Assembly: GCF_001704295.1 (NCBI RefSeq)
Contig: NZ_CP012334.1
Coordinates: 620,001 to 684,000 of the forward strand
Length of the DNA: 64,000 nucleotides
Direction: 5' to 3'
From: Bordetella sp. H567
GTDB taxonomy: Bacteria > Pseudomonadota > Gammaproteobacteria > Burkholderiales > Burkholderiaceae_B
The position numbers and the translations under genes were made by a program. The notes beneath the pieces were generated by a model, which did no database searches, was not told the DNA's origin, and saw only the letters and a list, made by a program, of their open reading frames with translations. Below are positions 25,902-37,770 of this stretch, piece by piece. The first letter of the stretch is position 1. Each line of letters opens with the position of its first letter.

Positions 25902-27248
25902 ATGTTCGAAAAAATACTGATCGCCAATCGCGGCGAGATCGCCCTGCGCATACAGCGCGCCTGTCGCGAGCTGGGCATCAAGACCGTGGTTGTCCATTCC
26001 GAAGCGGACCGCGACGCCAAATATGTCCGGCTGGCCGACGAGTCGGTGTGTATCGGGCCCCCGCCGTCGCGCGAAAGCTATTTGAATATGCCGGCCATTA
26101 TTTCCGCGGCCGAAGTGACCGATGCGGAAGCCATCCACCCGGGGTACGGCTTCCTGTCGGAAAACGCGGATTTCGCGGAACGCGTCGAAAAAAGCGGTTT
26201 TGTCTTTATCGGGCCGCGCCCGGACTCCATCCGGCTGATGGGCGACAAGGTCAGCGCCAAGCGGGCCATGATCGAAGCCGGCGTGCCGGTGGTCCCGGGG
26301 TCGGAAGGCGCCTTGCCGGATAATCCCCAGGAAATCCTGCGCACCGCGCGCGAGGTCGGCTATCCGGTCATCATCAAGGCCGCGGGCGGCGGCGGGGGCC
26401 GCGGCATGCGCGTGGTCTATACCGAAGCCGCGCTGATCAACGCCGTGACCATGACGCGCTCCGAGGCCGGCGCCGCGTTCAACAACCCGGAAGTCTATAT
26501 GGAGAAGTTCCTCGAGAACCCTCGCCATATCGAAATCCAGGTGCTGGCCGACGGCGGCCGCAACGCCATCTGGCTGGGCGAACGCGACTGCTCCATGCAG
26601 CGCCGCCACCAGAAGGTGATCGAGGAAGCGCCCGCGCCCGGCATCGCGCGCCGCCTCATCGAGCGCATCGGCGACCGCTGCGCCGACGCCTGCCGCAAGA
26701 TCGGCTATCGCGGCGCGGGCACCTTCGAATTCCTGTATGAAAACGGCGAGTTCTATTTCATCGAAATGAACACGCGGATCCAGGTGGAGCACCCGGTGAC
26801 CGAGCTGATCACGGGCATCGACCTGGTGCAGCAGCAGATCCGCATCGCCGCCGGTGAAAAATTCACGCTGCGCCAGCGCGACGTGGTGCTGAAAGGCCAC
26901 GCCATCGAATGCCGCATCAATGCCGAGGATCCGTTCCGCTTCGTCCCCAGCCCGGGGCGGATCACGAACTGGCATACGCCGGGCGGTCCCGGCGTGCGCA
27001 TCGATTCGCACGCCTTCAACGGCTATTTCGTCCCGCCCAACTATGACTCCATGATCGCCAAGGTGATCACCTACGGCGATACGCGGGAACAATCGCTGGC
27101 GCGCATGCGGATCGCGCTGTCGGAAATGGTGGTGGAAGGCATTTCCACCAATATCCCGCTGCATCGGGAGTTGTTGCAGGACGCGCGTTTCATCGAGGGC
27201 GGCACCAGCATCCATTACCTGGAACAACGGCTGGCGCAACGTCCCTGA
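25902..27248 (+). CDS. accC: Biotin carboxylase of acetyl-CoA carboxylase
   Basis: 448 residues, ATP-grasp enzyme that carboxylates biotin on AccB, the first committed step of fatty acid synthesis. Visible: N-terminal [20 protein letters not shown], glycine-rich ATP loop [14 protein letters not shown], the [19 protein letters not shown] active-site run, and [14 protein letters not shown] with the catalytic Glu and Arg. Length matches the E. coli enzyme. Encoded directly after accB. Confidence 0.97.
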   Translation: MFEKILIANRGEIALRIQRACRELGIKTVVVHSEADRDAKYVRLADESVCIGPPPSRESYLNMPAIISAAEVTDAEAIHPGYGFLSENADFAERVEKSGFVFIGPRPDSIRLMGDKVSAKRAMIEAGVPVVPGSEGALPDNPQEILRTAREVGYPVIIKAAGGGGGRGMRVVYTEAALINAVTMTRSEAGAAFNNPEVYMEKFLENPRHIEIQVLADGGRNAIWLGERDCSMQRRHQKVIEEAPAPGIARRLIERIGDRCADACRKIGYRGAGTFEFLYENGEFYFIEMNTRIQVEHPVTELITGIDLVQQQIRIAAGEKFTLRQRDVVLKGHAIECRINAEDPFRFVPSPGRITNWHTPGGPGVRIDSHAFNGYFVPPNYDSMIAKVITYGDTREQSLARMRIALSEMVVEGISTNIPLHRELLQDARFIEGGTSIHYLEQRLAQRP

Positions 27249-27537
27249 GCAGGGCTCGGACTCGCGGCGCCCGCCGGCGCATGGGGTCCGGGACCCCGGC
27301 CCCGTGCCCGGAAGTCCTGGGCGCGGTTCGCCGGCCGGAGCGTCGCAAAGGCTTTCCTGTCCGCCGTCCGGGGCGAACGTACAATACGCCAAGGCTGGAC
27401 GTCCGCGCGCCGCGACAGGCCAGGCGGGATCGGCGTATCGCCTTCCGCCTGACGGCCGTGGGGCGCGGTCCAGCCGCGCCGCCCGGGCCACTGGCGTGAT
27501 CGGGCAATCCCTGGATACTCAGACGGAAGATCGTTTC

Positions 27538-28467
27538 ATGCGTGAGCTGGTGCTCCATTCCTCCGAGGCGCAGGCCGAGGCCCTGTCCGATGCGCTGCTG
27601 GATGCTGGCGTCCTGTCGGTTTCCGTGGAAGACGCCGACCGCGACACCGAAGCGGAGCAGCCGCTTTTCGGCGAGCCGGGCACGGAACCCGCGGTTCAGG
27701 CCTGGGAGCACAACCGCGTGGTGGCGCTCCTGCCCGACGGCGCCGATCCCGCGCAAATCATCGAAAGCGTCCGGGCCGAACTGGGCGGCGATTACGCCGC
27801 CGCGCTGACCGCCTGGTCGCTGCGCGACGTTCCGGATGCCGACTGGGTGCGGCTCACGCAGCAGCAATTCGGCCCCATCCATATCGCCGACCGCATCTGG
27901 ATCGTCCCCAGCTGGCATCGGGACGACCCCGCCGTTCCCGGCCTGGGCACGGCGGATGGGCAGGGCGGCGGCATACACATCGAACTGGACCCCGGGCTGG
28001 CATTCGGCACCGGCAGTCATCCCACTACCCATCTGTGTCTGGCTTGGCTGGAAGCGCATATGACGCGTGGCGCGACGGTGCTGGACTACGGCTGCGGGTC
28101 GGGCATCCTGGCCATCGCGGCGCGCAAGCTGGGCGCCGGCCGCACGTGGGCCGTCGATATCGACGAACAGGCCGTGATCGCCACACGCGACAACGCCCGC
28201 GTGAACGGCGTCGAACTCCAGGCGATGCTGCCCGATGAACTCGGGGAAGGGACCAGCGACCTGGTCGTGGCGAACATCCTGTCGAATCCGCTCAAGGTGC
28301 TCGCGCCGATGCTCTGCGGTCGCGTCGCGCCCGGCGGCTCGCTGGTCCTGTCGGGCGTCCTGGCACGCCAGGCCGAGGAAGTCTGCGCGGTTTACGCGCG
28401 CTGGCTGCCCATGTCCGTTTGGCGGGAACGCGATGGCTGGGTCTGCCTGCATGGAAGCAGGGCCTGA
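27538..28467 (+). CDS. prmA: Ribosomal protein L11 methyltransferase
   Basis: 309 residues. It trimethylates lysines and the N terminus of L11 using S-adenosylmethionine. [19 protein letters not shown] and [19 protein letters not shown] form the SAM site; the substrate loop is [12 protein letters not shown]. The ATG at 27538 matches the usual MRELVLH start; in-frame codons upstream are GC-rich non-conserved sequence. The 289-base gap after accC holds no other gene I can support, only a lone TACAAT at 27380-27385 that might be a -10 element. Confidence 0.95.
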   Translation: MRELVLHSSEAQAEALSDALLDAGVLSVSVEDADRDTEAEQPLFGEPGTEPAVQAWEHNRVVALLPDGADPAQIIESVRAELGGDYAAALTAWSLRDVPDADWVRLTQQQFGPIHIADRIWIVPSWHRDDPAVPGLGTADGQGGGIHIELDPGLAFGTGSHPTTHLCLAWLEAHMTRGATVLDYGCGSGILAIAARKLGAGRTWAVDIDEQAVIATRDNARVNGVELQAMLPDELGEGTSDLVVANILSNPLKVLAPMLCGRVAPGGSLVLSGVLARQAEEVCAVYARWLPMSVWRERDGWVCLHGSRA

Positions 28468-28492
28468 GAACCCATACGGAACGGTGGCGCAC

Positions 28493-30010
28493 ATGGCCAT
28501 GACCACACGCTGCCCGCATTGCGGCACCGCCTTCAAGGTGGTGGCCGACCAATTGCGCGTACGCAACGGGCTGGTGCGCTGCGGCGTGTGCTCACGGGTG
28601 TTCGACGGCCATGCTTGCGTGGTGGATGGCCCGGCGGGCAGGTCCGCTACGCCGCCGCCCGCCGCGCATCCGGATGCTTCCGCCGGGCTGCCCTCCGATG
28701 CTTCGCCCGTGCTGTCGGTGAGGGCGCCTGTGGGGCCAACGCCTCCCACGCGCGCGCCGGTGCATCCCGAGTATCCGCCGCAGGAGCCTTCCGCGCCGCT
28801 ACATGCGCCGCCTCGGCAGTACACCCCGCCCCGGCATCAGCCCACGCAGTCATACGGGCCACCGCAGCATCCGACACAGCACTACGGTCCGCCCGAGCCG
28901 CCTGCGCGGCCCGAGCATCCAACGCAGTCGTACGGGCCGCCTAATCGCGCAACGCAGTCGTTCGGCCCGCACGAGCCGCCCGCGCACCCGGCATACGGTC
29001 CGTCCGAGCAGCCGCACGGTATCACCCGCCATCCGGAGCCGGTGTACACGCCGCCGCGCTCGCCGGTGCAGTCGCATACGCTGCCGCCGGGGCCGTACGC
29101 CGCGCGGACGCCGCCCACTCTCGATACCGGGCCCACGTCGTCCACCGCCGTGACGGAGCCCGCGGTGCTGCGCGGGCGCGAGCCCAACCGCCGCTCGGCC
29201 GCCGACCCTCACGAGGCCGGGCTGCCGTCGCGCACGCCGCTGCCGGCACGGGATGACGGCGACGAAGAAGACCCTTACGCCTATCGCGAGCCCTATGCGC
29301 CCTACCGGCAGGACAACGTCGAAGACGCCGAACAACAGGCGGAGGACATGGCCCTGCAGCGGGACGACCGTTTCGGCATCTATGCGGAGCGCGACGCCGT
29401 CGAGGACGAAGAGCCTGTTTTTGTGTCCATACCGGGCGAAGCGCGTACCCGCTACGACGACCTGACCGACGCCGGGATGGCACCGCCCATCTTCATGGAC
29501 GAAGACGTGCAGCGCCGGCGCACGCTGATTGCCCGTCTCTGGGTCGCCGGCTGCCTGCTCGGCCTGATTGCCCTGGGCCTGCAGTGCCTCTATATCTACC
29601 GCACCGCCATCGCGACCGCCGTGCCGGCATTGCGGCCCGCGCTGGAGGCCGCCTGCGCCCCGCTGGGATGCCAGGTCGGCTATGCGCGACGCCTGGAACG
29701 CATATCGATCACGGCCTCTTCCCTGCAACCGCAGAGCAACGCGGCACCGGACGACGGGAGCATGCGGCTTACCCTGCGGGTCACCCTGCGCAACCGCTAC
29801 GATAAGCCGCAGCCCTGGCCGGCGCTCATGCTGCAGCTCAGCGACCTGTCCGACACGGTGGTGGCGCGCAAAGTCCTGCTGCCCGAAAACTATCTGCCGC
29901 CCGGCACGCGCGGCCCATTTCCCGCCGGCGGCGAACAGACCCTGTCCGTGCCGCTGCAGGTCGATGGCCTCCATGTGAACGGCTATCAGCTCGACAAGTT
30001 CTTTCCCTGA
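28493..30010 (+). CDS. Zinc-ribbon and DUF3426 membrane protein
   Basis: 505 residues. An MJ0042-type zinc ribbon uses Cys7, Cys10, Cys30 and Cys33 (TRCPHCGTAFKV ... VRCGVCSRVF). Residues 50-215 are a Pro-rich low-complexity region with repeated YGPP/FGP units and TQS/TQH spacers. Residues 255-335 are acidic. One membrane helix spans about 347-368, then a DUF3426 domain (about 400-505) that would be periplasmic. It follows prmA by 25 bases, an order common in betaproteobacteria. Function unknown; the layout resembles a membrane-tethered cytoplasmic sensor. A second ATG at 28499 is possible. Confidence 0.88.
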   Translation: MAMTTRCPHCGTAFKVVADQLRVRNGLVRCGVCSRVFDGHACVVDGPAGRSATPPPAAHPDASAGLPSDASPVLSVRAPVGPTPPTRAPVHPEYPPQEPSAPLHAPPRQYTPPRHQPTQSYGPPQHPTQHYGPPEPPARPEHPTQSYGPPNRATQSFGPHEPPAHPAYGPSEQPHGITRHPEPVYTPPRSPVQSHTLPPGPYAARTPPTLDTGPTSSTAVTEPAVLRGREPNRRSAADPHEAGLPSRTPLPARDDGDEEDPYAYREPYAPYRQDNVEDAEQQAEDMALQRDDRFGIYAERDAVEDEEPVFVSIPGEARTRYDDLTDAGMAPPIFMDEDVQRRRTLIARLWVAGCLLGLIALGLQCLYIYRTAIATAVPALRPALEAACAPLGCQVGYARRLERISITASSLQPQSNAAPDDGSMRLTLRVTLRNRYDKPQPWPALMLQLSDLSDTVVARKVLLPENYLPPGTRGPFPAGGEQTLSVPLQVDGLHVNGYQLDKFFP

Positions 30011-30037
30011 CCTCTCTGGATAAAAGGATTTCCCACC

Positions 30038-30985
30038 ATGGCAGCTCCCGTTCTGGTGTGCGGTTCCATGGCGTTCGACACCATCGCGGTGTTCGAAGGC
30101 CGTTTCAAGGAACACATACTGCCCGATCGCATCCACTCGCTCAGCGTGTCCTTCCTGACGCCTTCGATGCGCAAGGAGTTCGGCGGATGCTCGGGCAACA
30201 TCGCCTACAACCTGAAGCTGCTGGGGGGCAACCCCGTGCCGGTGGCGACCGTGGGCGAGGACGCCGGGGGTTACCTGGAACGCTTGTCCGGGATGGGCAT
30301 CGACGTTCGCTACGTCAAGGTCATTCCGCAGACCCTCACCGCGCAGTGCTTCATCACCACCGATCTGGACGACAACCAGATCGCCGCCTTCCACCCGGGG
30401 GCAATGTCGTATTCGGCCGAGAACGACGTGACGGGCGCTTCCGCGCAATGGGCCATCGTCGCGCCGGACGCCAAGGAGGGCATGTTCGCGCATGCCCAGC
30501 GCCTGAACGCCGCCGGCATCCCGTTCATCTTCGACCTGGGCCAGGCCATGCCCCTGTTCGATGGCGCGGACCTGCGGCGCATGCTGTCGCTGGCGCAGGC
30601 GCTGACCGTCAACGACTATGAAGCCAGCGTTGTCGAGCAGCGTACGGGCAAGACGATCGCCGAACTGGCCCGTGGCCTGCGCGCGGTCGTCGTCACGCGT
30701 GGCGCCGACGGTGCGACCCTGTGGGCCGAAGGCGCGGAACACACCATCGCACCGGTACGCGCGCAGGCCGTGGTGGACCCAACGGGCTGTGGCGATGCCC
30801 ATCGCGCGGGCCTGCTGCATGGACTGACCAGCGGATGGAGCTGGCAGGACAGCTGCAAGCTGGCCAACGTCATGGGCGCCATCAAGATTGCCTCGCGCGG
30901 CCCGCAGAATCACCAACCCACCCGCGGCGAGATTGGTAATTTGCTGCAACAGGCCTACGGCCTGCAGCTGCCCGCCGCGGCTTGA
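30038..30985 (+). CDS. PfkB-family carbohydrate/nucleoside kinase
   Basis: 315 residues, ribokinase family. The N-terminal motif is KEFGGCSGNIAYNLKLLG (47-64); the C-terminal ATP/anion-hole motif is VDPTGCGDAHRAG with catalytic Asp253. Most family members read GAGD there, this one GCGD. Related bacterial proteins are often labelled adenosine kinase, but the substrate cannot be read from the sequence. AAAAGGATTTCCCACC precedes the ATG. Follows the DUF3426 gene by 27 bases, probably co-transcribed. Confidence 0.9.
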   Translation: MAAPVLVCGSMAFDTIAVFEGRFKEHILPDRIHSLSVSFLTPSMRKEFGGCSGNIAYNLKLLGGNPVPVATVGEDAGGYLERLSGMGIDVRYVKVIPQTLTAQCFITTDLDDNQIAAFHPGAMSYSAENDVTGASAQWAIVAPDAKEGMFAHAQRLNAAGIPFIFDLGQAMPLFDGADLRRMLSLAQALTVNDYEASVVEQRTGKTIAELARGLRAVVVTRGADGATLWAEGAEHTIAPVRAQAVVDPTGCGDAHRAGLLHGLTSGWSWQDSCKLANVMGAIKIASRGPQNHQPTRGEIGNLLQQAYGLQLPAAA

Positions 30986-31209
30986 GCAGGTATCGGGCCG
31001 GCCTTTTGCTTTATGCCCGGCGCCCGCCGTGAGCGGCGGTATGGGCAAAGGAAATAATAGGGTCGGCCTGAAACTTGCGTAGTCGCAAAGAGACTAAGCT
31101 AGAACAGTCGTTGCAACGTATTTCCCATGCGTAATTTCGGCGATAACGCCTGAATCGCGGGAGTATCATCCGTAACGCTGGTATATACCGAACAGGAGCC
31201 CGCATCATC

Positions 31210-31731
31210 ATGAACAATACCGTCCCCTCCGTTTCCTTCAGCCCCGCGCGGGATCGCGGTTCGCGCACGGTTCGTTGGGTCGCCATCACCGCTGTGGTCG
31301 CGTCCGTGGGCCTGGTATCCGGTTGCGCGAATCGCAGCGCGTCCAGCGCCGTCTACAGCTACGACCAGGCCCAGCGTGAACAGATCGTGCGTACCGGTGT
31401 AGTCACGGCCGTGCGCCCTGTCACCATCCAGAATGACCGCAGCAGCGGTGCCGGCCTGCTCGCCGGTGCTGCCTTGGGCGGCGTCGGCGGTAATGCGGTC
31501 GGCGGTGGCAGCGGACGCGCCATTGCCACGGTCGGTGGCGCCATCCTGGGCGCGTTGGCCGGCAACATGGTGGAAAACCGCGTGGGCACGACCTCCGGCC
31601 TGGAGATCACCGTGCGCCTGGATAACGGCGAAACGCGCGTCGTCACGCAGGAGGCCGACGTGCCCGTCAGCGTCGGCCAACGCATACAGGTCATCAGCGG
31701 CAACGGCCCGACCCGCATTTCGCCGATGTGA
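31210..31731 (+). CDS. Glycine-zipper outer-membrane lipoprotein (SlyB/Pcp-like)
   Basis: 173 residues. A long n-region precedes a hydrophobic stretch ending in the lipobox LVSGC (Cys39). Residues about 78-125 are a glycine zipper with GAGLLAGAALGGVGG and GGAILGALAGNMVENRVG, the 2TM glycine-zipper domain of SlyB/Pcp proteins. The C-terminal part, with LEITVRLDNGETRVVTQ, is the usual periplasmic tail. Such proteins stabilise the outer membrane and are often under PhoPQ control. CAGGAGCCCGC precedes the start. It stands alone, convergent with the yggT-like gene. Confidence 0.92.
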   Translation: MNNTVPSVSFSPARDRGSRTVRWVAITAVVASVGLVSGCANRSASSAVYSYDQAQREQIVRTGVVTAVRPVTIQNDRSSGAGLLAGAALGGVGGNAVGGGSGRAIATVGGAILGALAGNMVENRVGTTSGLEITVRLDNGETRVVTQEADVPVSVGQRIQVISGNGPTRISPM

Positions 31732-31792
31732 TCGGCCGGCGGCATGACGCTTCCGCGTCATTGCCGCCTGCGTCATGGCACGCGGCCGCGGC

Positions 31793-32353
31793 CTAGAGTC
31801 CGAATGCCGCGTACGTCACGCGCGTGATCACCATCAAGGCGACCTGCGCCAGCACCAGCAGCACCAGCGGTGAGAAATCGATAGGCGTGCGCGGCAAAAA
31901 ACGGCGGATGGGGTCGAGTAGCGGATCGGTCAATGCCAGCAGCACCGGCATCAACGGTGCGCTAGGGTTCACCCATGACAGCACGGCTTGCGCCAGCGTC
32001 ACCCACACGATCAGGTTGAAAACCCACTTCACCACCGTCAGGAATGAAATGCCCAGCGCCATGGGCAAGGCGGACAGCGGGATGATCATGCCCAGCGACG
32101 CGACCCACATCAGCAGCAGGTAGACCAGTGCGGTCAGCCACGCCGCGATCAGCGTGGCCCAGTCCACCGCACCGCGGGCGGGAAGGATGCGCCGCAAGGG
32201 GTTGACCAGCCAATTGGTGGCTTGATAGATGAAGCGCGCGACGGGGTTGAAGGGATGCATGCGCACGGCGTGCATCCATGCGCGCGCGATGAGCGCGGCG
32301 CCGAATAGCGTGAAAAGCGTATCAAGCAAGAAACGGGAGATATCGCCGAACAT
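31793..32353 (-). CDS. YggT family membrane protein
   Basis: 186 residues with two YggT repeats. Each repeat has a pair of hydrophobic helices and a proline/arginine-rich loop: NWLVNPLRRILP in the first, and WVNPSAPLMPVLLALTDPLLDPIRRFLP in the second. The family is widespread and probably acts in membrane shape, osmotic tolerance or cell division, but no reaction is known. The ATG at 32353 begins MFGDISRFLLDTLFTLFG; an upstream in-frame ATG at 32458 is less likely. Confidence 0.9.
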   Translation of the reverse strand: MFGDISRFLLDTLFTLFGAALIARAWMHAVRMHPFNPVARFIYQATNWLVNPLRRILPARGAVDWATLIAAWLTALVYLLLMWVASLGMIIPLSALPMALGISFLTVVKWVFNLIVWVTLAQAVLSWVNPSAPLMPVLLALTDPLLDPIRRFLPRTPIDFSPLVLLVLAQVALMVITRVTYAAFGL

Positions 32354-32473
32354 GGCCGCCTGCTTTGTTGGATAGAAGTATGAAAGGGGTCTTACGGCAG
32401 GCCAATTGTCGCACGATGTCATGGCCCGCGTCGTCGGCGCCACCGTAGTCAGGCGCAAGCACTCGCGCCATGC

Positions 32474-32505
32474 AAAAAAGCCACCTGGCTTGGCCAGGTG
32501 GCTTT
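32474..32505 (-). terminator. Intrinsic terminator of the histone-like gene
   Basis: A 13-bp perfect stem (32477-32489 with 32493-32505) with a three-base loop; reading the minus strand it ends in six T residues (the A run at 32474-32479). It sits 27 bases after the stop of the histone-like gene. Confidence 0.92.
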
Positions 32506-32531
32506 CGTACTACAGTGCTGCGGTATCGAGC

Positions 32532-33050
32532 TTACGACGGACGGCTGCCGGTCGGGAACGGCCACGACGCGGCTGGGTTCAGCGCGGTCTTCGCACCCGG
32601 GGCGGCAGCGGTCGAAGGCGGCGTGGCCGGCTTCTTGGCGGCAGCCTTCTTTGCAGCAGGCTTTTTGGCAGCAGGCTTTTTCGCAGCAGCCTTTTTCGCA
32701 GACGCCTTTTTGGCGGCCGCTTTCTTGGCGGGCGCTTTCTTGGCAGCCTTCTTGGCGACCTTCTTGGTCGCTACCTTCTTGGTCGCGGCTTTCTTGGCCG
32801 CGGCTTTCTTGGCCGGGGCCTTTTTGGCGGCGACTTTCTTGACCGCCTTCTTCGCTACTTTCTTGGCCGGCGCCTTCTTGACGGCCTTCTTCGCTACCTT
32901 CTTGGCCGCGACTTTCTTGACGACCTTCTTGGCGGCGACCTTCTTGACGGCGGTCTTCTTCACCGCCTTCTTGGCGGGGGTCTTCTTCACAGCTTTTTTG
33001 GCTGCGGCTTTCTTAACCGCCTTCTTGGCGGCCTTCTTGGCAGTTGCCAT
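32532..33050 (-). CDS. Histone H1-like DNA-binding protein (BpH1 type)
   Basis: 172 residues, almost entirely Lys, Ala, Val and Pro. About the first 140 residues are irregular tandem repeats of AAKKA, VAAKKV and APAKKA units, resembling the C-terminal tail of eukaryotic histone H1. The last 30 residues (PATPPSTAAAPGAKTALNPA and following) are non-repetitive. In Bordetella pertussis the BpH1 homologue binds DNA and varies in length between strains. AAGGAG seven bases before the ATG at 33050 sets the start. It has its own terminator and a 265-base upstream gap with a cluster of ATGGC/GCCAT elements. Confidence 0.93.
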   Translation of the reverse strand: MATAKKAAKKAVKKAAAKKAVKKTPAKKAVKKTAVKKVAAKKVVKKVAAKKVAKKAVKKAPAKKVAKKAVKKVAAKKAPAKKAAAKKAATKKVATKKVAKKAAKKAPAKKAAAKKASAKKAAAKKPAAKKPAAKKAAAKKPATPPSTAAAPGAKTALNPAASWPFPTGSRPS

Positions 33051-33200
33051 GGCATTGCTCCTTAGGTTCAGGGGTCCCAGAACTTAAACCCGTGCACCGC
33101 CCCGCCTTCCGGCGGGACGATGCCCGGGCTATTCATCGGCGCATACCACTGTCCCGTACAGGCGACAGCTACATCGATGTGCGCTAATGAATGCGGCACT

Positions 33201-33250
33201 GCCATTTGATATGGCCCCCGCTCCTCATGGCGCGAGCCATTTCAAATGGC
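33201..33250. promoter_or_regulatory. Two related 15-bp palindromes between nrdB and the histone-like gene
   Basis: GCCATTTGATATGGC (33201-33215, one mismatch in the dyad) and GCCATTTCAAATGGC (33236-33250, perfect apart from the centre) lie 35 bases apart start to start. A further ATGGC half-site is at 33227-33231. The cluster is about 150-200 bases upstream of the histone-like gene and 66 bases downstream of nrdB. It looks like an operator array for an unidentified regulator; it does not fit the NrdR consensus. Confidence 0.5.
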
Positions 33251-33315
33251 GCCGACAGGCGACGCGGCCCACCGCGTCACCTATCGCTACGTTGCTTCCG
33301 ACACCCTGGACCGGA

Positions 33316-34494
33316 TTACTCCCAGCTCAGCGTGCCTCCGGTTTGGTATTCGATGACTCGAGTTTCGAAAAAGTTTCGTTCTTTCTTCAGGTCGATCATT
33401 TCCGCCATCCACGGGAAAGGATTTTCTTCCTGTGGGAACAGCGCTTCGATACCGATCTGCTGGCAACGGCGGTTGGCGATGAAGCGCAGATACGACTTGA
33501 ACATCGGCGCATTCAGGCCCAGCACGCCGCGCGGCATGGTGTCCTCGGCGTAGGCGTACTCCAGTTCGACGGCCTTCAGGAAAAGAGCACGGATTTCTTC
33601 GCGGAACTCGGGCGTCCAGAGGTGCGGATTCTCGAGCTTGATGGTGTTGATCAGGTCGATGCCGAAATTGCAGTGCATGGATTCATCGCGCAGGATGTAC
33701 ATGTACTGTTCGGCAGCGCCGGTCATCTTGTTCTGGCGACCCAGCGCCAGGATCTGCGTGAACCCGACATAGAAGAACAGGCCTTCCATCAGGCAGGCGA
33801 AGACGATCAGGGACTTCAGCAGTGTCTGGTCGGCTTCCGGCGTGCCGGTGTGGAAGTTCGGGTCCGCGATCGCCTCGATGAACGGGATCAGGAATTCGTC
33901 CTTGGCGCGGATGGACGGAACCTCGTTATAAGCATTGAAGATTTCCGATTCGTCCAGGTCCAGGCTTTCGACGATGTATTGATAAGCATGGGTGTGGATG
34001 GCTTCCTCGAATGCCTGGCGCAGCAGGAACTGGCGGCATTCGGGGGCCGTAATGTGCCGGTAGGTGCCCAGCACGATGTTGTTGGCGGCCAGGGAGTCGG
34101 CCGTCACGAAGAAGCCCAGGTTGCGCTTGACGATGCGGCGCTCGTCCTCGGTCAGGCCCGTGGGATTCTTCCACAGCGCGATATCGCGCGACATATTGAT
34201 TTCCTGCGGCATCCAGTGGTTGGCGCAGGTGGCCAGGTATTTTTCCCAGGCCCATTTGTATTTGAACGGGACCAGCTGATTGACGTCGGTCTGGCCGTTG
34301 ATGATGCGTTTATCGGCAACCTTGACGCGTTGCGCGGTAGCCCCGGGCTGTGCGGCGGCTTGCGCCGGCACGGCCGCGGGCAGGGCGGCGTCGTCGAAGG
34401 CACCCGTCGACGCGCGCGCGGGCATGCCGGCCGCCGGCTTGGCGGCGGCTTGGCCCGGTTGCAGTGCGACGTTATCGTCTTCCCAATTGATCAT
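33316..34494 (-). CDS. nrdB: Ribonucleoside-diphosphate reductase, beta subunit (class Ia)
   Basis: 392 residues. It holds the diiron-tyrosyl radical cofactor and passes the radical to NrdA. The core motif [13 protein letters not shown] has iron ligands Glu164 and His167 and the candidate radical Tyr171, matching the E...H...Y spacing of E. coli NrdB. The C-terminal tail ends in GGTLSWE, the segment that docks on NrdA. An Ala/Pro-rich extension of about 55 residues precedes the conserved core. It lies 24 bases after nrdA and is co-transcribed. Confidence 0.96.
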   Translation of the reverse strand: MINWEDDNVALQPGQAAAKPAAGMPARASTGAFDDAALPAAVPAQAAAQPGATAQRVKVADKRIINGQTDVNQLVPFKYKWAWEKYLATCANHWMPQEINMSRDIALWKNPTGLTEDERRIVKRNLGFFVTADSLAANNIVLGTYRHITAPECRQFLLRQAFEEAIHTHAYQYIVESLDLDESEIFNAYNEVPSIRAKDEFLIPFIEAIADPNFHTGTPEADQTLLKSLIVFACLMEGLFFYVGFTQILALGRQNKMTGAAEQYMYILRDESMHCNFGIDLINTIKLENPHLWTPEFREEIRALFLKAVELEYAYAEDTMPRGVLGLNAPMFKSYLRFIANRRCQQIGIEALFPQEENPFPWMAEMIDLKKERNFFETRVIEYQTGGTLSWE

Positions 34495-34518
34495 GTGAAA
34501 TTCTCCGGAAGCGGTCGA

Positions 34519-37449
<2,931 letters not shown>

Positions 37450-37573
37450 GGAAGCTCCTGTGCGTAGTAAGAGCGCGAGCGACGTCGCGCCTGGATGTTC
37501 GATTATTGCGGGGAAGGGCGGGCGGTTACCAAAGGACGCAGTTAGGCCGGAAACGCATCCAGCCCTGTCCTGA

Positions 37574-37620
37574 CCACAAGATGTTGTGTCTCACCCCGAT
37601 CCCAGGCCAAATTCTAGTGG
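37574..37620. promoter_or_regulatory. Pair of NrdR boxes upstream of nrdA
   Basis: Box 1 CCACAAGATGTTGTGT (37574-37589) matches the NrdR consensus acaCwAtATaTwGtgt at 13 of 16 positions. Box 2 GGCCAAATTCTAGTGG (37605-37620) is weaker, about 9 of 16, but keeps CwA and TwGtg. The starts are exactly 31 bases apart, the three-helical-turn spacing usual for NrdR pairs. Box 2 covers the -10 element of the proposed nrdA promoter. The regulator gene is at 62033. Confidence 0.8.
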
Positions 37621-37639
37621 TGTTGGGGGATGGCTACAA
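37611..37639 (-). promoter_or_regulatory. Probable nrdAB promoter
   Basis: On the minus strand TTGTAG (37639-37634) and TAGAAT (37616-37611) are separated by 17 bases. The -10 lies inside NrdR box 2, so NrdR binding would block polymerase. A perfect TATAAT also occurs at 37684-37679 but lacks a fitting -35. The rest of the 321-base gap (37450-37770) shows nothing else I can name; the leader of nrdA would be about 155 bases. Confidence 0.6.
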
Positions 37640-37770
37640 GCACGATCGGTAACGCGATACTTCTATAAGTTGTTACGAATTATATCGGTGCGGCGTTATC
37701 TAGTCCGACGGCGAAGTGCCCGCTTCGGCACCCCGCATTGTCGCATGGGCGGCGTGCGAGGACTTCCCGC

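Noticed and set aside
32600-33040. Regular short repeats that could suggest a CRISPR or satellite array
   Set aside because: The repeats are codon-phased Lys/Ala units within a protein gene, with no unique spacers.
32470-33087. Plus-strand frames rich in Phe/Ala/Leu or Gly/Leu opposite the histone-like gene, resembling a membrane protein
   Set aside because: They are the complement of Lys/Ala codon repeats. The minus strand has the ribosome site, terminator and known family.
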